Shown here: one piece after another, positions 48,674 to 57,776 of the stretch
Layout: each line of letters starts with the position of its first letter
How positions within the stretch are numbered: the stretch's first letter is position 1
Source of the DNA: Pseudomonas sp. ERMR1:02
GTDB lineage: Bacteria; Pseudomonadota; Gammaproteobacteria; Pseudomonadales; Pseudomonadaceae
Assembly (NCBI RefSeq): GCF_002277815.1
Contig: NZ_NKJI01000011.1
Coordinates: 124,001 to 188,000, forward strand
Direction of reading: 5' to 3'
DNA: 64,000 bases
Position numbers and translations under genes: made by a program
The notes under the pieces: generated by a model
What the model was told of the DNA's origin: nothing
The model's input: the letters and a program-made list of their open reading frames with translations, nothing else
Database searches by the model: none

Positions 48674-49843
48674 ATGCAGGGACTCAAGAAGTCGTCCACT
48701 AAAGCGTCCGTCGTCATCGTCGGTGGCGGCGTGACCGGATTGAGCGCCGCCTGGTGGCTGGCACGCGATGGCGTCGATGTGCTGGTGCTCGAAGCAGGCT
48801 TGATTGGCTGGGGCGCCTCTGGCCGAAATGGAGGCGGGTGCTCGCATCACCACAGTCCGCTGTTTGTCGAAGAACAGCGGCTCTGGCCGATGATGGACGA
48901 ATTGCTCGGTTATCCGACCGAGTATCGCCCGGACCGCATCAGTATCGACCTCACCGAACACCAGGTTTCACTCGATAAAAAAGTCGTGGACGAAGCTGCT
49001 TACTATGGGTTACGCGTCGATCTTCTGGACCCTCGGCAGGTTCAGGAACTCGTGCCCTTCGCTGGCGATAACGTGCTGGCGGGCTTCTACTACCATTTCG
49101 GCGGCCACGCCAATCCGCACCGCACCCTGCAAGCCTATGCGTGGGCGCTGCAAAACCTCGGAGGTCGGGTTCTCGAATACACCCCTGTCGTCGAAATCGT
49201 CCGCCAAGGCGACCGGGTGACTGGGGTGCGCACTGCGCAAGGCCTGATCGCCTGCGACCACCTAGTGATTGCCGCTGGCCCGCATACCGGTGAACTGGCC
49301 GCCCAACTCGGCGTAGACATTGCGCTGGTTACCGCACGCGCCGAGATGATCGTGACCGAACCGCTACCGTTGCTTGAAGTCGGCGGTGTGGATGGCAATG
49401 GTTTGTATGGCCGGCAAACCCTGCGCGGCAACCTGGCGTATGGTGGCGGTCCGCATGAATGGGTCGATCTCGCGGATCTGCGCGGCACCCGTGCGCAGTC
49501 GACGCCCCTGCAATGCAATATCGCAAAACGACTCGCCGAACTGTTCCCCAAGGTCGCTCACAAGCGCGTGATTCGCAGTTGGGCGGGGTTCATCGAAAAC
49601 ACGCCGGACGGCCGTCCCGTTATCGATCGTCCTGCCGCGCTGGATAACGTCACCGTCGCGACTATGTCCGGAGTCGGCTTCGGACTCTCGCCGGCGAGCG
49701 GTCATGCCATTCGCGATCTGGTTGTCGACGGCACGTGCAGTTTCGCCGATCTTTCTACCTTCTCGCTTTCACGTTTCGCGGCCCTCGAGCCAGACTGGCA
49801 AGCCATCCAGGGATGGCTGCCGTTACCCGCAACCGGGGCGTAA
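48674..49843 (+). CDS. DAO-family FAD-dependent oxidoreductase (OoxB/HcnC type)
   Basis: An intact 389-aa flavoprotein from ATG 48674. The Rossmann start ASVVIVGGGVTGLSAAWWLA and GWGASGRNGGGCSHHH are clear, as is the C-terminal RSWAGFIENTPDGRPVIDRP with GVGFGLSPASGHAI. With the [2Fe-2S] subunit just upstream it probably forms a membrane-linked dehydrogenase for an opine, D-amino acid or imino acid. It is not hydrogen cyanide synthase by context (no HcnA gene is near). Coupled by a 5-bp gap. Confidence 0.9.
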   Translation: MQGLKKSSTKASVVIVGGGVTGLSAAWWLARDGVDVLVLEAGLIGWGASGRNGGGCSHHHSPLFVEEQRLWPMMDELLGYPTEYRPDRISIDLTEHQVSLDKKVVDEAAYYGLRVDLLDPRQVQELVPFAGDNVLAGFYYHFGGHANPHRTLQAYAWALQNLGGRVLEYTPVVEIVRQGDRVTGVRTAQGLIACDHLVIAAGPHTGELAAQLGVDIALVTARAEMIVTEPLPLLEVGGVDGNGLYGRQTLRGNLAYGGGPHEWVDLADLRGTRAQSTPLQCNIAKRLAELFPKVAHKRVIRSWAGFIENTPDGRPVIDRPAALDNVTVATMSGVGFGLSPASGHAIRDLVVDGTCSFADLSTFSLSRFAALEPDWQAIQGWLPLPATGA

Positions 49844-49918
49844 AAGTTGTATTGAGTCGATACATGCAGTTGAACCGTTCTATTGGCAACAATCCTCCAG
49901 AACAAGAAAGGATCGATC

Positions 49919-50716
49919 ATGAAACGAATGTTCCGCAATCTGACTTTGCTGGCCTCTATCGGCATGACGTTGTGTTCCTTTACGGCCCCCGCCAATGCAA
50001 CGCAGGACAAGCTGCGCTTTGGTGTTGCCGCGGAGCCTTATCCGCCGTTTCTGGTCAAGACACCCACCGGGCAATTCACCGGCTTCGAACCCGACCTGAT
50101 CCGCGCGCTCTGCGAGCAGATGAAAGCCGAGTGCGAGATCAAGGAGGTGGCATGGGACGGCATTATTCCGGCGCTGATCGCCACCAAATTCGACGTGCTT
50201 TTCAACTCGATGGGAATCAGCCCGGAACGTCAGAAGGTGATTGCCTTCTCGCGTCCTTACTATGAGACGACGGGAATCTTCGTCGCCGCCAAGGATGCCA
50301 ATCTGACGCTGACACCGGAAGGTCTGGCAGGCAAAGCCATCGGCGTGCAGGGCTCGACCACCAACGCCGAGTTCATCCGGACTGCTTACGGCAACACGTC
50401 GGACATCCGTATTTACACGACGCAGGACGACTGCAATGCCGACTTGCTGGCTGGTCGTATCGACGTCATGTTCCTCGACAAACTCGGCGATATCGAGTTT
50501 CTGAAGTCCCAGGACGGGTTGGCGTACGAGGAAAAAGGCACCGGCAGCGTCAAGATGGATCCGTTGCAATATGGCCTTGGAGTAGGGGCGGGGATGCGTA
50601 AGGCCGACACCGCGCTCAAGACACGAATCGATCAGGCGCTGACGCAATTGCATGAGTCGGGCAAGTACACGCAGATATCGCAAAAGTATTTTCCGATTGA
50701 TCTGTGGCCGCAATGA
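49919..50716 (+). CDS. Periplasmic amino acid/opine-binding protein (SBP_bac_3)
   Basis: An intact 265-aa binding protein from ATG 49919 (AAGAAAGGATC upstream). The signal is MKRMFRNLTLLASIGMTLCS followed by FTAPANA, then LRFGVAAEPYPPFLVKTPTG, TGFEPDLIRALCEQMKAECE, WDGIIPALIATKFDVLFNSM and GKYTQISQKYFPIDLW. It lies 75 bp after the OoxB-like gene, so it likely captures the compound oxidised by that enzyme. No permease or ATPase gene follows; it must share a transporter from elsewhere. It is more diverged than the three binding proteins at the left of the window. Confidence 0.92.
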   Translation: MKRMFRNLTLLASIGMTLCSFTAPANATQDKLRFGVAAEPYPPFLVKTPTGQFTGFEPDLIRALCEQMKAECEIKEVAWDGIIPALIATKFDVLFNSMGISPERQKVIAFSRPYYETTGIFVAAKDANLTLTPEGLAGKAIGVQGSTTNAEFIRTAYGNTSDIRIYTTQDDCNADLLAGRIDVMFLDKLGDIEFLKSQDGLAYEEKGTGSVKMDPLQYGLGVGAGMRKADTALKTRIDQALTQLHESGKYTQISQKYFPIDLWPQ

Positions 50717-50727
50717 AGTCCTGACCC

Positions 50728-50828
50728 CTGTAGGAGCGAGCCTGCTCGCGAAAAACCCTGGACAACGCGTTCATTCAGACAGCACGCGTTATCGTTGACG
50801 TCCATCGCGAGCAGGCTCGCTCCTACAG
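50728..50828. repeat. REPIN
   Basis: CTGTAGGAGCGAGCCTGCTC at the left and GAGCAGGCTCGCTCCTACAG at the right form a perfect inversion, with about 60 bp between. It begins 12 bp after the binding-protein stop and may act as a transcript end. The remaining gap to 51007 has only a 5-bp-stem hairpin near 50962-50977. Confidence 0.88.
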
Positions 50829-51007
50829 TTTCCCCAACCGGCTGGCTCATGCCGAACCATCTACCACCCTGCGCATTTTTCAACAAACCGCTCTGAACCG
50901 ATTGGCGCCTTGACCAGCGTGAATGGGTACAAGTGCTTACCTTTCCTTTCGCTCCGGTAAACCGACACCCCGGTCGGCGTCGAATTGATTTTTGACAATG
51001 CCCGTGG

Positions 51008-51460
51008 CTATTTCACGGTACTTGCTTGCCGGATATCCCCACAAAAAATATCCCTGTTGCCATCGGTCGATGCAGATCGCACAACGATGGAGTAGTCACC
51101 GGAAAGCAGAACCGGCATTGCCACAGGTGCGCTTCTTGAGAACGTCCAGCCGCGTATGGGTTGGCGTTCGGTGGTGACACGATCATTCATTTCATAGGCG
51201 ACCGCGCCGGGTTGCTGGCAGCTGCCTTTATAGATGAAGGAGTAGAGGCGCAAGGGCAGGGAGGCGCCGGTTGGAACACCACTGATGAAGAAACTGAGTC
51301 CGGTTTCCTTGCCCCAATCAGATAAGGTTACATTGCCGATCTGACCGGCGTTCTGCCGGGCGGCAACCAGCGGAACGCTCACTCCCTGGTGTGATGAGGT
51401 GGTGCAACCCAAGAGACCGGCGGTGAGCATTAGCGCTGCGAGCGAGATTTTTAACTTCAT
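51008..51460 (-). CDS. Small lipoprotein, unknown function
   Basis: 150 aa from ATG 51460, chosen for a perfect ribosome site (AGGAGG 7 bp upstream). The lipobox is LLGC, Cys19 (MKLKISLAALMLTAGLLGC). The mature part reads VTLSDWGKETGLSFFISGVP and YSFIYKGSCQQPGAVAYEMN, with two further Cys. It is probably anchored to the inner or outer membrane. I do not recognise the family. It stands alone between REP sequence and the transsulfuration operon. Confidence 0.85.
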   Translation of the reverse strand: MKLKISLAALMLTAGLLGCTTSSHQGVSVPLVAARQNAGQIGNVTLSDWGKETGLSFFISGVPTGASLPLRLYSFIYKGSCQQPGAVAYEMNDRVTTERQPIRGWTFSRSAPVAMPVLLSGDYSIVVRSASTDGNRDIFCGDIRQASTVK

Positions 51461-51623
51461 CGCCAACCTCCTGCGTTGAGAACTGCAATGGGAGATTAAC
51501 GGGTATAGCTCATATATCGCTTCCTGGCCGCGTCGAGCGCGCTTTGAGCAATAGGAGACGCGAGCGACGCATCGCCCGCGTTCACCCCCGACCGTCAAGG
51601 CCGGGGATGTTCGGCTTTTGCCT

Positions 51624-52808
51624 TCAGAGCTGAATCGTCGCCAACGCCTGTGCCAGATCCGCACGCAAGTCGTCGACATCCTCGACCCCCACGGACAGCC
51701 GCACCAGCGCATCGCCGATACCCAGTTGCGCACGGGTGTCGGCGGGGATGGTGGCGTGGGTCATGATGGCCGGGTGTTCGATCAGGCTTTCCACGCCGCC
51801 CAGGCTCTCGGCCAGGGCGAAAATCTGCACGCTTTCAAGGAAACGCGTGGAACCGGCGAGGTCAGTTTTCAGGTCGACGGAGATCATCCCGCCGAAGCCA
51901 CGCATCTGTTGGCGCGCCAGTTCGTGCTGCGGGTGCGATGGCAAGCCTGGATAGTAGACGCGCGCTACCTGCGGCTGACGTTCCAGCCATTGCGCCAACT
52001 CCAGCGCATTGCTGCAGTGGCGTTCCATGCGCAGCGCCAGGGTCTTCACGCCACGCAGGGTGAGAAAGGCGTCGAACGGCCCGGCGATGGCACCCACCGC
52101 GTTTTGCAGGAAGCCCAGGCGCTCGGCCAGTTCGGCGTTCTGGCCGACCACGGCGATGCCGCCGATCACGTCGGAGTGGCCGTTCAGGTACTTGGTCGTC
52201 GAGTGCAGCACGATGTCGAAACCCAGTTCCAGCGGGCGCTGAATCCATGGGCTGGCAAAGGTGTTATCGGCCACGCAGATGATGCCGCGGGCACGGCAGA
52301 TGCGGGCGATGGCAGCGAGATCTGAAAGACGCAGCAGGGGATTGCTCGGCGTCTCGACCATGACCATCCGTGTGTCGTCCTGCAACGCCGCTTCGAACGC
52401 GGTCAGGTCCGTCAGGTCGACGAAGCTGAAGCGGTGTCCGGCGCTACGTTGGCGCACCTTGTCGAACAGGCGGAAGGTCCCGCCGTACAGATCATTGCCG
52501 GAGACAATGTGCGAGCCTGCATCGAGCAGTTCGAGCACCGTAGAAATTGTCGCCAGCCCGGAAGCGAAGGCGAAGGCCCGGGTGCCACCTTCGAGATCTG
52601 CCACGCAGCGTTCCAGAGCAAAGCGTGTCGGGTTGTGCGAGCGCCCGTAGTCGAAGCCTTTGTGCACGCCGGGGCTGTCTTGCAAGTAGGTGGAGTTGGC
52701 ATAGATCGGCGGCATCAGCGCCCCGGTGGTAGGGTCCGGCGTCTGTCCGGCGTGGATCACCCGCGTAGCGAAGCCGCGCGGCGCGGTGTTTTTATCGTGC
52801 TGACTCAT
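51624..52808 (-). CDS. PLP-dependent cystathionine gamma-lyase / gamma-synthase-family enzyme
   Basis: An intact 394-aa Cys/Met-metabolism enzyme. ATG 52808 overlaps the beta-synthase stop (ATGA). The PLP lysine is in DIVLHSTTKYLNGHSDVIGG; substrate loops YDYGRSHNPTR and EGGTRAFAFASGLATIST are standard. Paired with cystathionine beta-synthase in one operon it most likely cleaves cystathionine to cysteine (reverse transsulfuration), though the family also includes gamma-synthase and beta-lyase, which cannot be separated by eye. Confidence 0.92.
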   Translation of the reverse strand: MSQHDKNTAPRGFATRVIHAGQTPDPTTGALMPPIYANSTYLQDSPGVHKGFDYGRSHNPTRFALERCVADLEGGTRAFAFASGLATISTVLELLDAGSHIVSGNDLYGGTFRLFDKVRQRSAGHRFSFVDLTDLTAFEAALQDDTRMVMVETPSNPLLRLSDLAAIARICRARGIICVADNTFASPWIQRPLELGFDIVLHSTTKYLNGHSDVIGGIAVVGQNAELAERLGFLQNAVGAIAGPFDAFLTLRGVKTLALRMERHCSNALELAQWLERQPQVARVYYPGLPSHPQHELARQQMRGFGGMISVDLKTDLAGSTRFLESVQIFALAESLGGVESLIEHPAIMTHATIPADTRAQLGIGDALVRLSVGVEDVDDLRADLAQALATIQL

Positions 52809-54181
52809 GCAAGGGTTCTCCGTAAGTGATTGAGCATGTCGACCCGGGTAATCAGGCCGTGGAAGCCCGAGGCGTCGGCGATGATTGCCACCAACCCTCG
52901 GTCGATGACTACTTCCAGTTCCGCGCGGGTAGCGTCGGGCGGCAGAGTTTGTAGTTTGTCGGTCATGACGCTGTTGACGGTTTTGCGAAAGAGCGACGCG
53001 TCTTCGTGCACCCCCAGCAAAATGTCGGACTCGTCGATCACCCCGACCAGGCGCTTGCCGCCCGCCAGTACCGGCAGTTGCGAAACATCCGCCAGGCGCA
53101 TGCGCTGGAACGCGGTGAGCAGGGTGTCGTCCGGGCTGACGCTGATCACGCGGCCATCCTCGAAGCGTCGTGCGATCAGGTCGCGCAAGTCGCCGTAGCG
53201 CTTGCTCGGCAGCAGCCCCTGATCGTTCATCCACTGATCGTTGTAGACCTTCGACAGGTATCGGGTGCCGGTGTCGCAGACGAAGCTGACCACCCGTTTC
53301 GGCTCGGTCTGTTCGCGGCAATACCGCAGCGCTGCCGCCAGCAAGGTGCCAGTCGACGAACCGCCGAGAATGCCTTCGGCGCGCAGCAGTTGGCGGGCGT
53401 GATCGAAGCTTTCCTCGTCGCTGATCGAATAGGCGTGACGCACGCTGGACAGGTCGCAAATCGATGGGATGAAGTCTTCGCCAATGCCTTCCACGGCCCA
53501 GGAGCCGGGGGTGCCGAGGGTGCCGCTACGGCTGTATTCAGCCATGACTGAACCGACAGGATCGGCCAATACCATCTCAAGGTCCGGCTGCACCCGGCTG
53601 AAGAACCGGGTCAGCCCGGTCAGCGTGCCAGCCGAACCGACGCCGACGACAATGGCGTCCACATCATGCTGGGTCTGCGCCCAGATCTCCGGCGCCGTGC
53701 TGCACTCGTGGGCCAGCGGATTGGCCGGGTTGTTGAACTGATCGGCGAAGAAGGCATCGGGAATTTCCGCGGCCAGGCGCGCGGCAACGTCTTGGTAGTA
53801 ATCGGGGTGACCCTTGCCGACATCGGAACGGGTGATGTGCACCTCGGCGCCCATCGCCTTGAGGTGCAGGACTTTCTCGGTAGACATCTTGTCCGGTACC
53901 ACCAGCACCACCCGGTAGCCCTTGGCCCGGCCGACCAGCGCCAGGCCCAGGCCGGTATTGCCCGCGGTGGCTTCGACAATGGTGCCCCCGGGCTTGAGGC
54001 GGCCGTCGCGCTCGGCGGCGTCGATCATCGCCAGGCCAATGCGGTCCTTGATCGATCCGCCGGGGTTCTGTGATTCGAGCTTGAGAAACAGGGTACAGGG
54101 ACCGGTATCGAAACGGCTGACACGCACCAGTGGCGTGTTGCCGATCAGTTCGAGCACGGCAGGGCGGGAGTCGTTGGGCAT
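52805..54181 (-). CDS. Cystathionine beta-synthase (PLP domain + two CBS domains)
   Basis: A 458-aa enzyme joining homocysteine and serine. The start ATG 54181 follows AGGTG. The PLP lysine sits in NPGGSIKDRIGLAM; TAGNTGLGLAL binds the cofactor phosphate; GILGGSSTGTLL completes the active site. The last 120 residues hold a CBS-domain pair (VISVSPDDTLLTAFQRM and VNSVMTDKLQTLPPDATRAE), used for ligand regulation. It is the first gene of the two-gene reverse transsulfuration operon. Confidence 0.93.
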   Translation of the reverse strand: MPNDSRPAVLELIGNTPLVRVSRFDTGPCTLFLKLESQNPGGSIKDRIGLAMIDAAERDGRLKPGGTIVEATAGNTGLGLALVGRAKGYRVVLVVPDKMSTEKVLHLKAMGAEVHITRSDVGKGHPDYYQDVAARLAAEIPDAFFADQFNNPANPLAHECSTAPEIWAQTQHDVDAIVVGVGSAGTLTGLTRFFSRVQPDLEMVLADPVGSVMAEYSRSGTLGTPGSWAVEGIGEDFIPSICDLSSVRHAYSISDEESFDHARQLLRAEGILGGSSTGTLLAAALRYCREQTEPKRVVSFVCDTGTRYLSKVYNDQWMNDQGLLPSKRYGDLRDLIARRFEDGRVISVSPDDTLLTAFQRMRLADVSQLPVLAGGKRLVGVIDESDILLGVHEDASLFRKTVNSVMTDKLQTLPPDATRAELEVVIDRGLVAIIADASGFHGLITRVDMLNHLRRTLA

Positions 54182-54652
54182 GTCGTCACCTCGCTGCTTG
54201 GATCCTCGGTGGATTGCCATAAACCGTCGGCGAGTCATCGCATTGGTTGTGGCAACGCTTCGTCTGGACCATAGGCCTGGATCGCCACACTCGCAACCGT
54301 CCGGGTGAAAGTACCCCCGACATTGGGGAGATTCCCTGCGGTTGGTTGGCTTTGCAGGGAATGCTGATCGTGGGATGGGGGGCATACCCGTTTCTTTGAT
54401 ACCGGCGGCTGGCGGTTCTACACGACGAGGGCACCTGTAGGAGCGAGCTTGCTCGCGAAAAACGTTTGGACAGCGCGATCATTCAGGCAGCCCGCGTTAT
54501 CGTTAACGTCCATCGCGAGCGGGCTCGCTCCTACAGCGTAGCCGTGATCATCACCGATTCCACCAGTGTGGGGGGGTTACCCTGCGGCGAAATCAGCCAA
54601 AGCAAGGCGCGGGCCAAGAGTCATGAAACCGTCGATAGAAGTTGTCCAACGG
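54182..54652. other. Intergenic region, 471 bp
   Basis: It holds the beta-synthase promoter side (minus strand) and the REPIN at 54435-54536. No coding frame has support. Confidence 0.6.
54435..54536. repeat. REPIN
   Basis: CTGTAGGAGCGAGCTTGCTC at the left, GAGCGGGCTCGCTCCTACAG at the right, near-perfect inversion, with the middle AACGTTTGGACAGCGCGATC shared with other copies. Confidence 0.88.
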
Positions 54653-55315
54653 CTAGCGAAACCGTACAGGAATCGCCTCGGCAAATGGATAGTAGGAAAA
54701 CCATGGCCGGGCTTCATCGATGACCCGCTGGAACGACGGTCGTTGGGTCAAACGGTCGAAGTATGCGCTCAAGTGCAGGCAATCGTCGGGGAACGGCACG
54801 AGGGTGCTGGCATAGAATAGGGCGGGGGCTGCGGAGCAATCGGCAAGACTGAAGTCCGGGCTGGCGACCCAGGTTCTGGAGGCCAACTGGCGCTCGAGCA
54901 TGCCGTAGGCGGTCAGCAGGGTGGCGCGTTGTTTCGTCAGGTCGCCGTGGGTGGCGTACAGGCGATCGGCGACGATCTGCTGCATCGGTTCCATGACGTA
55001 GTGGTCGAAAAAACGATCCCACAACCGTACCTGCAACGCGGTGTCCCAATCGTCGGGAATCAGCTGATGCAGGCCGGCATACAACTGGTCCAGATACTCG
55101 ATGATGACACTCGATTCCGGCACGTTGCGCTGACGGGCGTGGTCGCGGATCACCGGGAATTTGCCGATCGGCCAAAGCGCTGCGAGTTCCGCCCGGTCGG
55201 TTTCGCTGGAAAGGTCGATGATGCGCTTTTCGAATTCGATGCCGTGTTCGTAGAGCGCGATCAGTACTTTGTGGCAGAACGATGAGAGTGGGTGGTAGTA
55301 CAGAGTCAGGGACAT
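54653..55315 (-). CDS. Glutathione S-transferase-family protein
   Basis: An intact 220-aa GST. ATG 55315 behind GAGGAG. The thioredoxin-like N-domain starts MSLTLYYHPLSSFCHKVLIA, with Ser11/Ser12 or Cys14 as the likely catalytic residue, and the cis-Pro segment GKFPVIRD and ESSVIIEYLDQ bind glutathione. The helical C-domain has WVASPDFSLADCSAAPALFY. The substrate is unknown. Not linked by operon to its neighbours. Confidence 0.92.
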   Translation of the reverse strand: MSLTLYYHPLSSFCHKVLIALYEHGIEFEKRIIDLSSETDRAELAALWPIGKFPVIRDHARQRNVPESSVIIEYLDQLYAGLHQLIPDDWDTALQVRLWDRFFDHYVMEPMQQIVADRLYATHGDLTKQRATLLTAYGMLERQLASRTWVASPDFSLADCSAAPALFYASTLVPFPDDCLHLSAYFDRLTQRPSFQRVIDEARPWFSYYPFAEAIPVRFR

Positions 55316-55705
55316 CTTGCTTCTCCTCGGTACGGGGGTGAAAGGCAGTATCGACCATCGTTGGGCAAGGCGCGATGTTCGATATGGGCAGGGGTGAATC
55401 GATGAAAACCCGTGGGGTGGACCTTTAGAGGGTTTGGGATGGAGTGGGGTGGCCGGGATACCCACTGCGCAACGCCTGCGTTCGGCCTATGGAAACGGGG
55501 CAGGTAGAGCAAGATCAAAAGCCAGAGCCAGAGCAAGAACAGCGGCGAGCTCGGCGCTTACACGAAGTTGTGGAAAACACGCAAACCTGTAGGAGCCGGC
55601 TTGCTGGCGAAGGCGGAGTATCAGGCACTGCATTGTTGACCTGACTGCCGTCTTCGCCAGCAAGCCGGCTCCTACAGTGGAAACGGGCTTACTCCCACAT
55701 TGATT
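55316..55705. other. Intergenic region, 390 bp, with a second REPIN subtype
   Basis: Between the GST start and the amidase stop. It contains the REPIN at 55587-55677; I see no supported gene in it. Confidence 0.55.
55587..55677. repeat. REPIN, GCCGGCTTGCTGGCGAAGGCG subtype
   Basis: CTGTAGGAGCCGGCTTGCTG at the left, CAGCAAGCCGGCTCCTACAG at the right (55658-55677), with short middle. The core differs from the GAGC(G/C)AGC copies, so two REP families are present. Confidence 0.88.
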
Positions 55706-57418
55706 TCATTTACCGGCAGTCAGCGGCGGGGTGCGCGGCGGGATCAGTCGCTTGCTGCCGGTGGACTCGAACGCCGCAGCGAAACGCAGCAGCGCCGAGT
55801 CGTCATAGGCGCGGCCTGCAAAGGTCAGGCCGACAGGCATGCCGATGTCGGGCATGACACCCATTGGCACCGTGACCGTTGGAACGCCCAGATGGCGAAT
55901 GGCGAGGTTGCCGTTGGCCACCCAGACACCGTTGCTCCAGGCGATATCCGCCGATGCCGGGTTGACGTCGGCATCTGCCGGGCCAACGTCGGCGACCGTC
56001 GGGAACAGCACCGCATCCAGACCCAGGCGGTCCATCCAGTCTTCAAGATCGATTTTCCGGGTCTGCTCAAGACCGCGCAAACCATCAGGCACCGTGCTGA
56101 TGTGGTCCCAGGGCGTGATGCCGCGCACGGCCATTTTCACGTATTCGTCCATGCCAGCAGCCAGGTCGCCCTCGCGGTTGGGCAGGGTTCCCGGGTCGTG
56201 AGGGAAAATCAGCGGGCCGTCGACATCCACCAGGCGATTCAATTTCGGGTCGCCGTTGGCTTGCAGGAAATCATCGAAGGCCCAGGCCGTCAGATCCCAC
56301 AGCTCGTGATGCAGGAATTCCTTGGACACGATGCCGCGATTGAACACTGTCGGCGCGCCGGGACGGTCACCTTCGCAATTGGAGACCAACGGAAAGTCGA
56401 CCTCGATGACTTCGGCACCGGCGGCTTCGAGGGCCTTGCGCGCTTGTTCCCAAAGGCTGATCACTGAAGGGCGGGTGTTGATGCGTTGACCCGTCGGGCC
56501 ACCGATCCCCGGCGCATCGCTGGTGCCTGCTTCAGGGTCGGCATTGATGTACATACGCGGTATGCCGAAGCGCTTGCCTGCCAGTGAGTCGGCCTTCGCC
56601 GCAAGCTCCAGATAGGACGCAGGGCGCACCGACGCGACGCTCGGAATCGGCACCCAGGGTTGCAGGCGCCACAGGTCACCACGAATATCGGCGTCTTCGG
56701 CCACCACCACATCGAGTACTTCGAGCAGATCGGCCATGGTGCGGGCAAATGGCACGACAACGTCCATGGTCGGCGTCAGCGGCCAGTTGCCACGCACCGA
56801 AATCACCCCGCGCGAAGGCGTATAGGCGCACAAACCGTTGTTCGACGCCGGGCCGCGACCGCTCGACCAGGTTTCTTCGGCCAGACCGAAGGCCGCAAAA
56901 CTGGCGGCGGTGGCAGTACCGGCGCCGTTCGACGAGCCCGAGGCAAACGGGGCAGTGAGGTAGGCCGCGTTATACGGGCTCTCGGCACGGCCATAGACCC
57001 CGCGCTGCATGCCGCCATTGGCCATCGGCGGCATATTGGTCTTGCCCAGGCAGATGGCCCCGGCGCCGCGCAGCCGCTCGATGGTGAACGCATCGCGGTA
57101 GGCAATCAGGTCCTTGAATGCAGGGCTGCCTGACGCAGCGGTCAGCCCCTTGACCAGATAACTGTCCTTGGCCGTGTAAGGAATGCCATCGAGCGGGCCC
57201 AGGGTCTGGCCTTTGGCGCGACGGGCATCTGCGGCCTGCGCTTCGTTGAGTGCATCGGGGTTGCGTACCACCAGCGCATTGAGCGCGGTCGGGGTATCGG
57301 GACCGTCGTAGGCGTCGATCCGGGCGAGATACGCCTGGACCAGTTCGACCGACGTGGTCTGGCCGGATTCGAGCGCGGCGCGCAGTTGGGCAATGGAAAC
57401 TTCAGTGACTTCGATCAT
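55706..57418 (-). CDS. Amidase-signature family hydrolase
   Basis: An intact 570-aa enzyme of the GatA-like amidase family. The catalytic Lys lies in IPYTAKDSYLVKG. The glycine/serine-rich stretch FASGSSNGAGTATAASFAAF and the later EETWSSGRGPASNNGL replace the usual GGSSGGS and DTGGSxR, so the Ser-cisSer-Lys triad is present in a divergent form. It hydrolyses an amide or ester of unknown identity. It is divergent from the hydroxyproline operon (358 bp), which suggests a link, perhaps release of a substrate from an amide. Confidence 0.9.
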   Translation of the reverse strand: MIEVTEVSIAQLRAALESGQTTSVELVQAYLARIDAYDGPDTPTALNALVVRNPDALNEAQAADARRAKGQTLGPLDGIPYTAKDSYLVKGLTAASGSPAFKDLIAYRDAFTIERLRGAGAICLGKTNMPPMANGGMQRGVYGRAESPYNAAYLTAPFASGSSNGAGTATAASFAAFGLAEETWSSGRGPASNNGLCAYTPSRGVISVRGNWPLTPTMDVVVPFARTMADLLEVLDVVVAEDADIRGDLWRLQPWVPIPSVASVRPASYLELAAKADSLAGKRFGIPRMYINADPEAGTSDAPGIGGPTGQRINTRPSVISLWEQARKALEAAGAEVIEVDFPLVSNCEGDRPGAPTVFNRGIVSKEFLHHELWDLTAWAFDDFLQANGDPKLNRLVDVDGPLIFPHDPGTLPNREGDLAAGMDEYVKMAVRGITPWDHISTVPDGLRGLEQTRKIDLEDWMDRLGLDAVLFPTVADVGPADADVNPASADIAWSNGVWVANGNLAIRHLGVPTVTVPMGVMPDIGMPVGLTFAGRAYDDSALLRFAAAFESTGSKRLIPPRTPPLTAGK

Positions 57419-57776
57419 GCGGTGAATACCGGCAGCGGAGTGGGAGTACGGTGAGTGTTTGCCTCGCGGTGAAACTTGAGCACAGGGACCTCACTTCTCT
57501 TTAAAAGGTTTTTCATAACGTTACTGGTTGCACAGCCTTACGCGGCGGGGGCTGGATTTCAAGTTTTGCGTCGTATTTTGCACGAAGCCGCGTGTCCTTC
57601 TCCTCAAAAGCCCCTTGCGACCGCTCGGTCACTTTCCCGATAAATTTTTTTCAAGCGTGTTGACAGCCGGATTCGTTCAAAACTAATCTGCATACAGCGC
57701 TGCACACATGACGGCGCACAGTGATGTTGATTTGTACCTTCCTGCCTACAAGAACGAAATCATCGGAGAGGTCAAA
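57419..57776. promoter_or_regulatory. Divergent promoter region of amidase and hydroxyproline operons
   Basis: Candidate plus-strand promoter: TTGACA (57660-57665), 18 bp, TAATCT (57684-57689), about 90 bp before the binding-protein start at 57777. The -10 is only 3/6. GGAGAGG before 57777 is a good ribosome site. The rest has no clear palindrome. Operator sites for a regulator are not obvious. Confidence 0.45.

Noticed and set aside
51624..53459. Extended minus-strand frame that would fuse a 220-residue tail in front of the gamma-lyase
   Set aside because: The extra part is a shadow of the beta-synthase gene; ATG 52808 overlaps the true beta-synthase stop by ATGA.
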